Positions 1 to 8,715 are shown, counted from the stretch's first letter. The stretch is 64,000 bases of DNA from Neoroseomonas lacus (GCF_014644535.1 NZ_BMKW01000018.1:18371-82370), one strand, 5' to 3'. A program made the numbers and translations. The notes: generated by a model not told the origin, from the sequence alone.

Positions 1-1
1 G

Positions 2-490
2 CTGATGGAGCTGGGGCGGGTGCGGAAGATCATCTGTTCCTTCCCGCGGTCGGCTGGTTCCGTGGTGTTCGAGGAGTTGTATCGTGCCGGCAAGATCGAG
101 CTGGAGATCGTGCCGCAGGGGACGATGGCCGAGCGCATGCGCGCCGCGGGTGCCGGCGTGCCGGCCTTCTTCACCGCGACCTCGGTCGGCACCATCCTCG
201 CCCATGGCAAGGAGGAGCGGGAGTTCGGCGGCCGCAAGTACGTGATGGAGCACGCGCTGAAGGGCGATGTCGCGCTGGTCGAAGGTTGGGAGGGCGATCG
301 CTGGGGCAACCTGACCTATCGGGCGAGCGGGCGGAACTTCAATCCGGTGATGGCGATGGCGGCGGATCTGACGATCGCGCAGGTGTCGCATCTCCGCGAA
401 TTGGGTGAGCTGGTGCCGGAGAATGTGCATACGCCGGGCATCTTCGTGAACCGCGTGATCCAGGTGGATCGCGGGCCGGACTGGGCATAG
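2..490 (+). CDS. 3-oxoacid CoA-transferase subunit A, C-terminal part (5' truncated by window edge)
   Basis: The reading frame is open from the window edge, so this is the C-terminal ~162 residues of a family I CoA-transferase alpha subunit (usual length about 230-290). The family moves CoA between a 3-oxoacid or dicarboxylic acid and its thioester through a two-subunit enzyme. Visible family features are the VRKIICSF start of the visible part, the IELEIVPQGTMAERMRAAG stretch and a C-terminal PGIFVNRVI. The beta subunit follows 12 nt downstream, preceded by a strong ribosome binding site. The first internal ATG (position 5) is not the real start because the conserved N-terminal domain is missing. 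Substrate is unknown; the acyl-CoA dehydrogenases downstream suggest ring or branched-chain catabolism rather than ketone-body use. Confidence 0.9.
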   Translation: MMELGRVRKIICSFPRSAGSVVFEELYRAGKIELEIVPQGTMAERMRAAGAGVPAFFTATSVGTILAHGKEEREFGGRKYVMEHALKGDVALVEGWEGDRWGNLTYRASGRNFNPVMAMAADLTIAQVSHLRELGELVPENVHTPGIFVNRVIQVDRGPDWA

Positions 491-502
491 GAGGAGCAGG
501 AC

Positions 503-1144
503 ATGTCAGGTTTCGATCGCAAGGGCATGGCTGCGCGTCTGGCGCAGGACATTCCGGAGGGCTGGTACGTCAATCTCGGCATCGGCATCCCGACCATGGT
601 CGGTGATTTCGTGCCGCTGGATCGCGAGGTGATCCTGCATTCCGAGAATGGGATTCTCGGCATGGGCCCGGCGCCGGCGAAGGACAAGATCGATCCGTGG
701 TTGGTGAATGCCGGCAAGCAGGCGGTGACGCTGCGCCCGGGTGGGTCGTACTGCCATCACGCCGACAGTTTCGCGATGATCCGTGGCGGGCATCTCGACT
801 TGTGCGTGCTTGGTGCGTTCGAGGTGGCGCAGAATGGCGACATCGCGAATTGGGCGACCAGCGAGAACGACACCGCGCCGGCCGTAGGTGGTGCGATGGA
901 TCTTGGTGCCGGGGCGAAGCGCCTGTGGGTGATCATGGAGCACACCACGAAGGATGGACGTCCGAAGCTGGTGGAGACGTGTGGTTACCCGCTGACGACG
1001 CCGGGTGCGGTGAAGCGCGTCTACACCAATCTCGGTGTGTTCGAGATCGTGCCTGACAAGGGCTTCGTCGTCGTGGACCTGGCCCCCGGCGTGACGCTGG
1101 AGCAGGCCCAGGCCGCTTCCGGCGCCGTCTTGCATACGCAGTGA
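503..1144 (+). CDS. 3-oxoacid CoA-transferase subunit B
   Basis: 213 residues, the normal size of a family I CoA-transferase beta subunit. The motif SENGILGMGP at residues 47-56 carries the glutamate (E48) that becomes the covalent glutamyl-CoA thioester. The GIGIPTMVGDF segment near residue 27 is also typical. A GGAGGAG ribosome binding site lies 7 nt before the ATG. It pairs with the truncated alpha subunit immediately upstream. The next gene begins 91 nt downstream beyond two stem-loops. The pcaJ, scoB and atoA subgroups cannot be told apart from sequence alone. Confidence 0.93.
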   Translation: MSGFDRKGMAARLAQDIPEGWYVNLGIGIPTMVGDFVPLDREVILHSENGILGMGPAPAKDKIDPWLVNAGKQAVTLRPGGSYCHHADSFAMIRGGHLDLCVLGAFEVAQNGDIANWATSENDTAPAVGGAMDLGAGAKRLWVIMEHTTKDGRPKLVETCGYPLTTPGAVKRVYTNLGVFEIVPDKGFVVVDLAPGVTLEQAQAASGAVLHTQ

Positions 1145-1150
1145 TGTGCC

Positions 1151-1217
1151 GCGCCTCGCCATCGGCGAGGCGCCCAGACAGAAGAAGGAGGGGGATCGGG
1201 GGAGTTCGCTCCCCCGA
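1151..1217 (+). repeat. Two consecutive stem-loops between CoA-transferase B and acyl-CoA dehydrogenase
   Basis: Stem 1 pairs 1151-1160 (GCGCCTCGCC) with 1164-1173 around a 3-nt loop. Stem 2 pairs 1196-1204 (TCGGGGGAG) with 1209-1217 around a TTCG tetraloop. No T-run follows on the + strand, so this is an intra-operon hairpin (attenuation or mRNA stability) rather than a terminator for this strand. The second hairpin and its flanks (about 1176-1222) recur in inverse orientation at 11753-11800. Confidence 0.6.
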
Positions 1218-1235
1218 CCTTATCTTGAGGGAACG

Positions 1236-2306
1236 ATGAGCCAAGCATTGGACGACCGATCCGAATCCATTCGCATGATCCGCGACAGCGCGGGTGCGGT
1301 GGCCCCGCCTGGCGGTGAAACCAAGCGCGTGCGTGCGCTGCGCTTCGTGGCGCCGGGTTTCTCGCGCGATGTCTTCGCCGAGATGGGCGCGCTCGGCTGG
1401 ATTGGCCTGGCGGTGGCGGAAGACGCAGGTGGGGCGGGGCTTGGCCTGTCCGAGGCCGTGGCGCTGACCGAGGAGATGGGGGCCGGCCTCGCGCCTGAGC
1501 CGTTGATCCCGGCGATGCTCTCGGCGCGCCTGCTGGCGGCGGCGGATGACAAGGCGCTGCTCGCGCCGCTGCTGGAAGGCGCGCAGGTCGTGCTGACGGC
1601 GTGGCAGGAGAAGGCGGACAGCATCGCGGTGCCGGGCACGGGGGATGCGCCGCGGGTGTTCATCCCGATGGCGGCGGGGGCGGATGCGTTCGTGCTGCCG
1701 GTGCGGGAGGGCAATCGCATCGCGCTGGTGTCCTTGCCGGCGGCGGGTGCGGATGTCGTGCTGGAGAAGACGATGGATGGCGGCAGCGTCGGCACGCTGC
1801 GGGCCGACCTCGCGCGCGCTTCGCGCGTTGCCGATGACATCGGTGCGGTGCTGGAGCAGGCGATCGACGAGGCCGCGCTGGCGACCGCGGGCCACATGCT
1901 GGGGTTGATGGAGAAGGCGTTCGAGCTGACGCTGAGTTACCTCAAGACGCGCCAGCAATTCGGGCGGATCATCGGGACCTTCCAGGCGCTGCAGCATCGC
2001 GCGGCAGATCTGAAGATCCATATCGCGCTGACGCGGGCGGCGGTGGAGAGCGCGGCGGCGGTGCTCGATTCCGGCGCGAGCGGGGCAGTGCGGCAGGCGG
2101 CGGTGTCCAAGGCCAAGGCACGCGCGGCGGAAAGCGGGTTGTTGGTGCTGCGCCAATGCATCCAGCTGCATGGCGGCATCGGCTACACCGACGAATACGA
2201 TGTCGGGCTGTATCTGCGGCGCGGGATGGTGATCGCGAACCAGTATGGCTCGGCGACGCTGCATCGGCGGCGCTTCATGGCGCTGGCGCCGGAGGATGTG
2301 GAATGA
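1236..2306 (+). CDS. Acyl-CoA dehydrogenase, short subunit (probable non-catalytic partner)
   Basis: 356 residues of the FAD-dependent acyl-CoA dehydrogenase fold. The start at 1236 is chosen because GAGG lies 6 nt upstream; an upstream in-frame ATG would read through the hairpin repeat. Diagnostic are the C-terminal KTRQQFGRIIGTFQALQHR segment and the LHGGIGYTDEYDVGLYLRR motif. The end reads NQYGSATLHRRR where the medium-chain enzymes carry the catalytic Glu of YEG. The alternative LxxER Glu of the long-chain/FadE type is also absent (AGHMLGLMEKA). It may therefore act as the structural subunit of a heteromeric enzyme with the downstream 389-residue paralogue. Its stop overlaps the next start (ATGA). 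Confidence 0.88.
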   Translation: MSQALDDRSESIRMIRDSAGAVAPPGGETKRVRALRFVAPGFSRDVFAEMGALGWIGLAVAEDAGGAGLGLSEAVALTEEMGAGLAPEPLIPAMLSARLLAAADDKALLAPLLEGAQVVLTAWQEKADSIAVPGTGDAPRVFIPMAAGADAFVLPVREGNRIALVSLPAAGADVVLEKTMDGGSVGTLRADLARASRVADDIGAVLEQAIDEAALATAGHMLGLMEKAFELTLSYLKTRQQFGRIIGTFQALQHRAADLKIHIALTRAAVESAAAVLDSGASGAVRQAAVSKAKARAAESGLLVLRQCIQLHGGIGYTDEYDVGLYLRRGMVIANQYGSATLHRRRFMALAPEDVE

Positions 2307-3070
2307 GCGAGGCCGCCCGCGTCGATGAGGCGATGGACGGCAACGTCCTGGTCCTCACCATCAATTATCCGCAGCGCAAGAACGCGATCGCGCCAGCCGT
2401 GCGGGCCGCGCTGGAGCATGCGATCGAGCGCGCGCATCTGGACAAGGCGGTGCGCGCCATCGTCATCACCGGCGCGGGCGGCACTTTCTGCGCGGGTGGC
2501 GACATCTCCAGCATGGATGTCGGCGATGCGCTGGCGGGGCGGGACCGCATGCGGCGGACGCATCGGCTCGTGCGGCTGATGGCCAAGGGGGCGAAGCCGC
2601 TGGTCGCCGCCGTCGAAGGCTGGGCGGCGGGGGCGGGCATGGCCGTTGCGTGCGCCTGCGACACCATCGTCGCCGCGGAAGATGCGCGCTTCGTCGCCGG
2701 CTTCGGCAAGATCGGGCTGATGGCCGATATGGGGCTGCCGTATTTCCTGCCACGGCGCGTCAGCGTCGGGCGGGCGCGGCGCATCCTGTTCTACCATGAG
2801 GTGACGGGGGCGATCGAAGGCGAGCGCATCGGGCTGGTGGATTTCCTCGCCCAGCCGGGCAAGGCGCTGGAGGTGGCGCTGGAAAAGGCGCATGCCCTCG
2901 CCGCCGAGGCCGCCGGGCCGATCGAGCTGACGAAGAAGATCCTGGCCGAGGGCCTCGACGAGGCGCTGGCCGATGAGCAGACCTTCCAGGGTCTGCTGTT
3001 CACCACATCCGACTTCCAGGAAGGCCGCGCGGCGTTCCTCGAGAAGCGCCGCCCGAAGTTTGGAGGCTGA
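2303..3070 (+). CDS. Enoyl-CoA hydratase/isomerase family protein (crotonase fold)
   Basis: 255 residues; the ATG at 2303 overlaps the preceding stop, implying translational coupling. The oxyanion-hole regions are visible: KNAIAPAVRAAL, GAGGTFCAGGDISSMD and GWAAGAGMAVACACD. The two glutamates of classical 2-enoyl-CoA hydratases are not at their usual places. The ARFVAGFGKIGLMADMG segment instead resembles PaaG-type isomerases, where an Asp of the (P/A)DxG element is catalytic. It could be an isomerase, hydratase or ring-modifying crotonase acting in the same pathway as the flanking acyl-CoA dehydrogenases. Confidence 0.88.
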   Translation: MSEAARVDEAMDGNVLVLTINYPQRKNAIAPAVRAALEHAIERAHLDKAVRAIVITGAGGTFCAGGDISSMDVGDALAGRDRMRRTHRLVRLMAKGAKPLVAAVEGWAAGAGMAVACACDTIVAAEDARFVAGFGKIGLMADMGLPYFLPRRVSVGRARRILFYHEVTGAIEGERIGLVDFLAQPGKALEVALEKAHALAAEAAGPIELTKKILAEGLDEALADEQTFQGLLFTTSDFQEGRAAFLEKRRPKFGG

Positions 3071-3074
3071 GACG

Positions 3075-4244
3075 ATGGTCACCATCGCGCCCAAGGAAAC
3101 CCAGGACCTCAACCAGATGGAGGACGAGGCGTTCCGCGCCCATGTCCGGTCCTGGATCGAGGCCAATTGTCCCGCCGAGTTGCGCAACCCGCCCAAGCGC
3201 CTGCATTGGGAAGAGAACAAGCCCTGGTACTTCAAGCTGGCCGAGAAGGGCTGGCTGTGCCCGGGCTGGCCGCGCCAGTTCGGCGGGCTGGGCCTGGCGC
3301 CGGCCAAGCAGATCATCTTCACCGAGGAGGTGGAGCGCTTCGGCTGCGCGCGCACCAATGACCACGGCATCGTCATGGTCGGCCCGCTGCTGATCAACCA
3401 CGGCACGCCGGAACAACAGCTGGAATTCCTGCCGAAGATCCTCAATGGCGAGCATGTGTGGTGCCAGGGGTATTCGGAACCGAATGCCGGGTCGGACCTC
3501 GCCGCGCTGCGCACGGAAGCGGTGCTCGATGGCGACGAGTATGTCGTCAACGGGCAGAAGATCTGGACCACGCTGGCGTCGGACGCCAACTGGTGCTTCC
3601 TGCTGGTGCGCACGGACAAGAACGCGAAGAAGCAGGAGGGCATCTCGTTCCTGCTGGTGGACATGGCGACGCCGGGGATCACGGTGAAGCCGATCATCAA
3701 CCTCGAATACCATGACGAATTCTGCGAGGTGTTCTTCGACAATGTCCGCGTGCCGGCGAAGAACCTGGTGGGAACGCCGAACCGCGGCTGGGACATGGCG
3801 AAGGCGCTGCTGTCCTTCGAGCGCATCTATCTCGGCTCGCCGCGCCTGTCGGCCTACGCCTTCACGCGGCTGCGGCAGCTCGCCGAGCGCATGGGGGTGT
3901 GGGAGGACGCGGCGTTCCAGGACACCTATGGTCGGCTGCGGCTGGATCTTGAGGATCTGAAGTCGCTGTATGGCACCTTCGTCGACAAGCTACGGCGCGG
4001 CGAGACGCTCGGCGCCGATGTGTCGATGCTGAAGGTGTTCCAGACCGAGCTGTTCCAGCGCGTGACGGATACGATGCTGGAGATCGCCGGGGAGAATGCC
4101 GGGCTGCTGGAGCCGATGGAAGGCAACCGCAATCTCAACCCGACGGGGCTGTACATCCAGGCGCGGCCGGCCACCATCTATGGCGGGTCGAACGAGATCC
4201 AACGCAACATCCTCTCGAAGAACGTGCTCGGCCTGCCCGGCTGA
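3075..4244 (+). CDS. Acyl-CoA dehydrogenase, long subunit
   Basis: 389 residues with the complete acyl-CoA dehydrogenase architecture: N-terminal helical domain, beta domain with CQGYSEPNAGSDLAALRTEA and GQKIWTT, and the C-terminal helical domain ending in the ATIYGGSNEIQRNILSKNVLG motif. The MCAD-type catalytic Glu is replaced by Gly (YGG). LLSFER, near residue 253, supplies a Glu at the position used by long-chain/FadE-type enzymes. Start 3075 follows GAGG 10 nt upstream, four bases after the crotonase stop. With the short paralogue at 1236 it probably forms a heteromer, as in steroid side-chain dehydrogenases; that is inference. Confidence 0.92.
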   Translation: MVTIAPKETQDLNQMEDEAFRAHVRSWIEANCPAELRNPPKRLHWEENKPWYFKLAEKGWLCPGWPRQFGGLGLAPAKQIIFTEEVERFGCARTNDHGIVMVGPLLINHGTPEQQLEFLPKILNGEHVWCQGYSEPNAGSDLAALRTEAVLDGDEYVVNGQKIWTTLASDANWCFLLVRTDKNAKKQEGISFLLVDMATPGITVKPIINLEYHDEFCEVFFDNVRVPAKNLVGTPNRGWDMAKALLSFERIYLGSPRLSAYAFTRLRQLAERMGVWEDAAFQDTYGRLRLDLEDLKSLYGTFVDKLRRGETLGADVSMLKVFQTELFQRVTDTMLEIAGENAGLLEPMEGNRNLNPTGLYIQARPATIYGGSNEIQRNILSKNVLGLPG

Positions 4245-4258
4245 CCACGCAGACGTCA

Positions 4259-4286
4259 CCGGCCGGCGATTGACAGCGCCGGCCGG
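4259..4286 (+). terminator. Stem-loop after the acyl-CoA operon
   Basis: A perfect 10-bp inverted repeat (CCGGCCGGCG at 4259-4268 with CGCCGGCCGG at 4277-4286) with an 8-nt loop lies between the dehydrogenase stop and the ABC exporter start. There is no T-run, so termination efficiency is uncertain. Confidence 0.45.
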
Positions 4287-4304
4287 CGGGCGTGGGTTGG
4301 GGGC

Positions 4305-6161
4305 ATGCGCCTCCCGTTCGAGACCATCATCGACCCGGTCGCGGCCCCCGGCACGCGCGCCAGCCGCCTGCTCGGCACCGAGGTGCCGGAAGGCCCGCCG
4401 CCCTCGGGCCTACTTGCCTTCTACTGGTACTTCATCCGGCAGGCGAAGGCGCTGTTCGCGCTGCTGTTCCTGTTCGGCATGCTGGTCGCGATCCTCGATG
4501 CGCTGATCCCGATCTTCATCGGCACCGTCATCAGCCTGATGACGGCGCATGGGCCGGAGCGGCTGTTCGCCGAGGCTTGGCCGCAACTGCTCGGCATGGC
4601 GGCGGTGCTGGTGGTGGGCCGGCCACTCGCCATCACCACGCAGAACCTGATCGCGCAGCAGGGCATCAGCGCGAACTTCACGTCGATGATCCGCTGGCAG
4701 GGGCATTTCCATGTGGTCCGCCAGGGCTGGGCCTTCTTCCAGGAGGATTTCGCCGGCCGCATCGCGAACCGCGTGATGCAGGCCGCACCGGCCTTGCGCG
4801 AAAGCGTCGTGCAGGGCGTGAACGCGGTCTGGTACATCATTGTCTATGGCAGCACGGCGCTGATCTGGTTGACCCAGGCGGATGTGCGGCTGGCCCTGCC
4901 GGTGCTGGTCTGGTTCATCGTCTACATCGCCCTGCTGCGCTTCCTGGTGCCACGGCTGCGGGACAGGTCGAAGGCGGCTTCGGCGGAACGCTCGCTGCTG
5001 ACCGGGCGGATCGTCGACAGCTACACCAACATTCTGACGGTGAAGCTGTTTGCACGGGCGGAGGAGGAGGACAGCTTCATCCGCGACGGCATCACCCGAC
5101 TGACCGAGGCGTTCCGGCGGCAGATGCGGCTGATCACGCTGAATGGGCTGTTGCTGTCGAGCCTTAATGCGCTCCTGCTGACCTCGCTCGGCGCCATGTC
5201 CATCTGGCTATGGCAGGCGGGCGAGATTGGCGTCGGCACCGTCGCCGCCACGCTGCCGATGGGCTGGCAGATCGCGAACATCTCCGGCTGGGTCGCCTTC
5301 AACGTCACCGGCATTTTCGAGAATGTCGGCGTGGTGCAGGAAGCCACCGGCAGCATCGCCGTGCCACCCACTGCACCCGACCCGGTGGGGGCGACGCCGC
5401 TGGTCGTCACGCGCGGCGCGATCCGCTTCGAGGATGTGCATTTCGGCTACGGGCAGGAACGCGGCGTGCTGAACGGCTTCGACCTGACGATCGCGCCGGG
5501 CGAACGCGTCGGCCTGGTCGGCCATTCCGGCGCGGGCAAGACGACGGCGATGAACCTGCTGCTGCGCTTCTTCACGCCCGAGGCCGGACGCATCCTGATC
5601 GACGGGCAGGATATCGAGACGGTGACGCAGGAATCGCTGCGTGGCGCGGTGGGTGTCGTCACGCAGGACACCGCGCTGCTGCATCGCTCGATCCGCGACA
5701 ATATCCGCTATGGCAGGCCTTCGGCGACGCAGGCGGAGATCATCGCCGCCGCGCGCCGATCCGCCGCGGACGGGTTCATCGAGCAACTCGCCGATTGGCG
5801 CGGCCGCACCGGGTATGAGGCGCATGTCGGCGAACGCGGCGTGAAGCTGTCGGGTGGGCAGCGCCAACGCATCGCCATTGCCCGCGTGCTGCTGAAGGAC
5901 GCGCCGATCCTGGTGCTGGACGAAGCGACTTCCGCGCTGGATTCCGAGGTGGAAGCCGTCATCCAGGAACAGCTGGTCGGGCTGATGGAGGGCAAGACGG
6001 TGATCGCCATCGCGCATCGCCTCTCAACGCTTGCCAGCATGGACCGTCTGGTGGTGCTGGAACATGGGCGCGTGGTGGAACAGGGCAGCCATGCCCAGCT
6101 CCTCGACCGCGGCGGCACCTATGCGGCGCTGTGGAAGCGGCAATCGGGCGGCTTCCTCTGA
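4305..6161 (+). CDS. ABC transporter, fused membrane and ATP-binding domains (exporter half-transporter)
   Basis: 618 residues. The N-terminal ABC membrane domain (about 45-330) has several hydrophobic spans. It is followed by the nucleotide-binding domain with Walker A GHSGAGKTT at 406-414, a Q-loop (VTQDTALLH), signature LSGGQRQR at 515-522, Walker B ILVLDE at 535-540 and the H-loop IAHRLST. This is the MsbA/ATM-like type I exporter arrangement, presumably a homodimer in the inner membrane. The ATG is preceded by a GGGGG stretch, a weak ribosome binding site. Substrate cannot be deduced: no Cys-rich or peptidase domain is present and the neighbours are unrelated. Confidence 0.9.
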   Translation: MRLPFETIIDPVAAPGTRASRLLGTEVPEGPPPSGLLAFYWYFIRQAKALFALLFLFGMLVAILDALIPIFIGTVISLMTAHGPERLFAEAWPQLLGMAAVLVVGRPLAITTQNLIAQQGISANFTSMIRWQGHFHVVRQGWAFFQEDFAGRIANRVMQAAPALRESVVQGVNAVWYIIVYGSTALIWLTQADVRLALPVLVWFIVYIALLRFLVPRLRDRSKAASAERSLLTGRIVDSYTNILTVKLFARAEEEDSFIRDGITRLTEAFRRQMRLITLNGLLLSSLNALLLTSLGAMSIWLWQAGEIGVGTVAATLPMGWQIANISGWVAFNVTGIFENVGVVQEATGSIAVPPTAPDPVGATPLVVTRGAIRFEDVHFGYGQERGVLNGFDLTIAPGERVGLVGHSGAGKTTAMNLLLRFFTPEAGRILIDGQDIETVTQESLRGAVGVVTQDTALLHRSIRDNIRYGRPSATQAEIIAAARRSAADGFIEQLADWRGRTGYEAHVGERGVKLSGGQRQRIAIARVLLKDAPILVLDEATSALDSEVEAVIQEQLVGLMEGKTVIAIAHRLSTLASMDRLVVLEHGRVVEQGSHAQLLDRGGTYAALWKRQSGGFL

Positions 6162-6248
6162 CGCGGCATGGCCCGCGCGCACCAGCGCGACGTTGACCGC
6201 GCGGGCAAGGCGGGAAACCATCGGCCATCCTTGCAGCGGACATCATTC

Positions 6249-7643
6249 ATGACCGATCTCTGGCGTCTTCCGGCCACCGACCTTGCCCATCGCGTTCGCA
6301 GCCGGCGGGTCTCCGCCACCGAGGTCGCGCGCGACGCGCTGGCCCGGCTCGACGCGGTGAATCCGGCGATCAACGCGGTGATCGAGCACCGGCCGGAGGA
6401 TGTGCTGGCCCAGGCCGCGGCGATCGACGCGACCATCGGGCGCGGCGAGGACCCCGGCCCGCTCGCCGGCGTGCCCACCACCATCAAGGTGAATGCCGAC
6501 CAGGCGGGCTATGCCACCACCAATGGGCTGCGCTTGCAGAAGGATCTGCTGGCCAAGGCGGACAACCCCGTCGTTGCCAATCTGCGCCGCGCGGGCGCGG
6601 TGCTGCTCGGGCGCACCAATACGCCGGCCTTCTCGCTGCGTTGGTTCACGCGCAATTCGCTGCACGGGCATACGAAGAACCCGCGCGATGCGTCGATCAC
6701 GCCGGGCGGTTCCTCGGGTGGCGCGGCGGCGGCGGTCGCGGCGGGGATCGGCGCGATCGGCCATGGCACGGATATCGGCGGGTCGATCCGCTACCCGGCC
6801 TATGCCTGCGGCGTGCATGGGCTGCGCCCGACGCTGGGGCGAATCCCGGCCTGGAACCCGACCGGCGCCGAGCGGCATATCGGCGGGCAGCTGATGGCCG
6901 TGTCAGGCCCCATCGCGCGGACCATCGCCGATCTGCGCGTTGCCTTCGCCGCCATGGCCGCGCGCGACATCCGTGACCCCTGGTGGGTCGGCGCACCGCT
7001 GGAGGCGCCGCCGGTACCCAAGCGCGCCGCGCTCTGCCTGAACCCGGAAGGTATGGCGGTGCAGCCGGCGGTGACGGCGGCGCTGCGCGACGCGGCGAGC
7101 CGCCTCGAAGCCGCCGGCTGGACCATCGAGGAGACCGATACGCCGCCGCTGCGCGAACCCGCCGCCTTGCAGGCGATGCTGTGGCTCGCGGAATCGCGTC
7201 GGGGCCTGAACACCGCGCTGCATCGTGAAGCCGACCCGGATGCGAGCTTCGTCTTCGCGCAGATGGAGGCGCTGTGCCCGCAGCCAGACCTCAACGGCTT
7301 CATGGACGCCTTGCAGAAGCGTTCGTTCTTCGTGCGGCAGTGGATGGAATTCTTCGAGCGCTTCCCCGTCGCCATCACGCCGGTCTCGGGCGAACTTCCC
7401 TTCCGCGATCAGGAGGATGTCGAAAGTCCCGAAGCCTTCCGCCGCATCATGGAAGCCCAGCTGACCCAGGTCGGGCTGCCACTGATGGGACTGCCCGGGC
7501 TGGTGGTCACGACCGGGCTGGTCGGCACCGTGCCGGTCGGCGTGCAACTGCTCGCCGGGCGGTATCGGGAGGACGTGCTGTTGCGGGCGGGCGCGGTCAT
7601 CGAGGCGGGCGGCGTGCCGGCATCGCCGGTCGATCCGGCTTAG
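6249..7643 (+). CDS. Amidase (amidase signature family)
   Basis: 464 residues. The Ser-cisSer-Lys triad of amidase-signature enzymes is visible: Lys80 in TTIKVN, cis-Ser155 in TPGGSSGGAAAA, and nucleophile Ser179 in GTDIGGSIRYPA. These enzymes hydrolyse small amides (acetamides, aryl amides, peptide amides) or act on amide-containing xenobiotics. The ATG at 6249 gives the family N-terminus; the earlier in-frame ATG at 6168 adds a non-conserved extension. There is no glutamyl-tRNA amidotransferase B or C subunit nearby, so a GatA role is unlikely. It stands alone between two unrelated genes. Confidence 0.9.
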   Translation: MTDLWRLPATDLAHRVRSRRVSATEVARDALARLDAVNPAINAVIEHRPEDVLAQAAAIDATIGRGEDPGPLAGVPTTIKVNADQAGYATTNGLRLQKDLLAKADNPVVANLRRAGAVLLGRTNTPAFSLRWFTRNSLHGHTKNPRDASITPGGSSGGAAAAVAAGIGAIGHGTDIGGSIRYPAYACGVHGLRPTLGRIPAWNPTGAERHIGGQLMAVSGPIARTIADLRVAFAAMAARDIRDPWWVGAPLEAPPVPKRAALCLNPEGMAVQPAVTAALRDAASRLEAAGWTIEETDTPPLREPAALQAMLWLAESRRGLNTALHREADPDASFVFAQMEALCPQPDLNGFMDALQKRSFFVRQWMEFFERFPVAITPVSGELPFRDQEDVESPEAFRRIMEAQLTQVGLPLMGLPGLVVTTGLVGTVPVGVQLLAGRYREDVLLRAGAVIEAGGVPASPVDPA

Positions 7644-7780
7644 CGGTCAGCCGCGCCATCGTGCCGGGTCGGGCCGGCTGCCGGGGCGAGGGGCGCGGCG
7701 GCGGTCGGCACGCAGCCGCCATGAACGCTGAACCATTCGACAATGGTCTTCGCCCCGCCCCGGCGCGCGGGAGGCGGCTG

Positions 7781-8554
7781 TCAGTCGCGCCGTACCGGCG
7801 GCACGCTGCCGCCGCCCGGTCCCGGCCCGCCCCACTGCCCGGGCTGCGGCGGCGGCTGGCCATAGCCAGGCGGCGGCTGCCCATAGCCCGGCGGTGGCGC
7901 ACCCGGATTCTGCGGCGGCGGATAGCCTTGCGGCGGCCCGCCCTGCCAGCCCGGCTGCGGCGGCGGCTGCCATTGCGGCTGCTGCGGCTGCTGCCATTGG
8001 CCGGGCTGCTGCCATTGCTGCGGTGGTCCCTGTTGCTGCCACTGCCCGGGTTGCTGCCATTGCTGTTGGCCCATCCCGCCTAGCGGGTCCGGCCCGAAGC
8101 GGTTCGGTCCCACGGTGCCGCGCAGGAAGCCTGTTTCCACCAGCAGCCAGATGCCATAGGCCAGCATGACGATGCCGCCGACCATGATCGGCATGCCGAT
8201 GGCGGCGGCACTGCTGGGGTTCGTCAGCGCCATCATCACGGCGACCGCGCCGAAGATCGCCGACAACAGGTAGAAGCCGCCGATCCACCAGCCGGACCGG
8301 TCGCGGTCATGCAGCCGCTTGATCGTGCCGGCGAGCGAGGGCCAGATCGAGAGCAGCGAGACCAGCGAACTGATCGGCGAGAATTGCGCGGCATCTCCGG
8401 GCGTCACGTCCTCGCCCCGATACGCGGCCAGCCCGAGCGCGGCATCGAGCACCCCCGCGACGATGCTCGCGATGAGCAGCGGCACGATGTAGCCGAGCCA
8501 GAAGACCTTCCGTCCGATCCGTCCCCGGAAGCTGAACCACTGTCCGATTGTCAT
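7781..8554 (-). CDS. DUF805 family inner-membrane protein with Q/P/G-rich C-terminal tail
   Basis: 257 residues. The first ~155 residues are a DUF805 domain with about four hydrophobic helices and family motifs: GRIGRKVFWLGYIVP near the N-terminus, IKRLHDRDRSGWW in the middle and GTVGPNRFGPDPLG at its end. Residues ~160-257 are low complexity: repeats of QQPGQWQQ-like and PPPGYGQ-like units, predicted disordered. DUF805 proteins have no established biochemical role. The tail is unusual in length for the family and probably cytoplasmic. A GGAAGGG ribosome binding site lies upstream of the start. It is divergent from the lipoprotein gene at 8716. Confidence 0.85.
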   Translation of the reverse strand: MTIGQWFSFRGRIGRKVFWLGYIVPLLIASIVAGVLDAALGLAAYRGEDVTPGDAAQFSPISSLVSLLSIWPSLAGTIKRLHDRDRSGWWIGGFYLLSAIFGAVAVMMALTNPSSAAAIGMPIMVGGIVMLAYGIWLLVETGFLRGTVGPNRFGPDPLGGMGQQQWQQPGQWQQQGPPQQWQQPGQWQQPQQPQWQPPPQPGWQGGPPQGYPPPQNPGAPPPGYGQPPPGYGQPPPQPGQWGGPGPGGGSVPPVRRD

Positions 8555-8715
8555 GTCCGCGACCCTTCCCGGCGAAGCCCTTCACAGCACCATGCCGGTA
8601 CACCACGGCGCAAGCCCGAGCCATCTTGCCCGCGTAACTTTCGTTGCATACGGTCACGGAATTGATGATCGGGCGGGCCCGTCGGCGCGTCCCACGAACC
8701 GGGGATTGTTCCGTG

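Noticed and set aside
933..2264. Long antisense frame of 443 codons over the first acyl-CoA dehydrogenase
   Set aside because: Mirror of the high-GC coding frame; Arg/His/Gln-rich composition and no domain.
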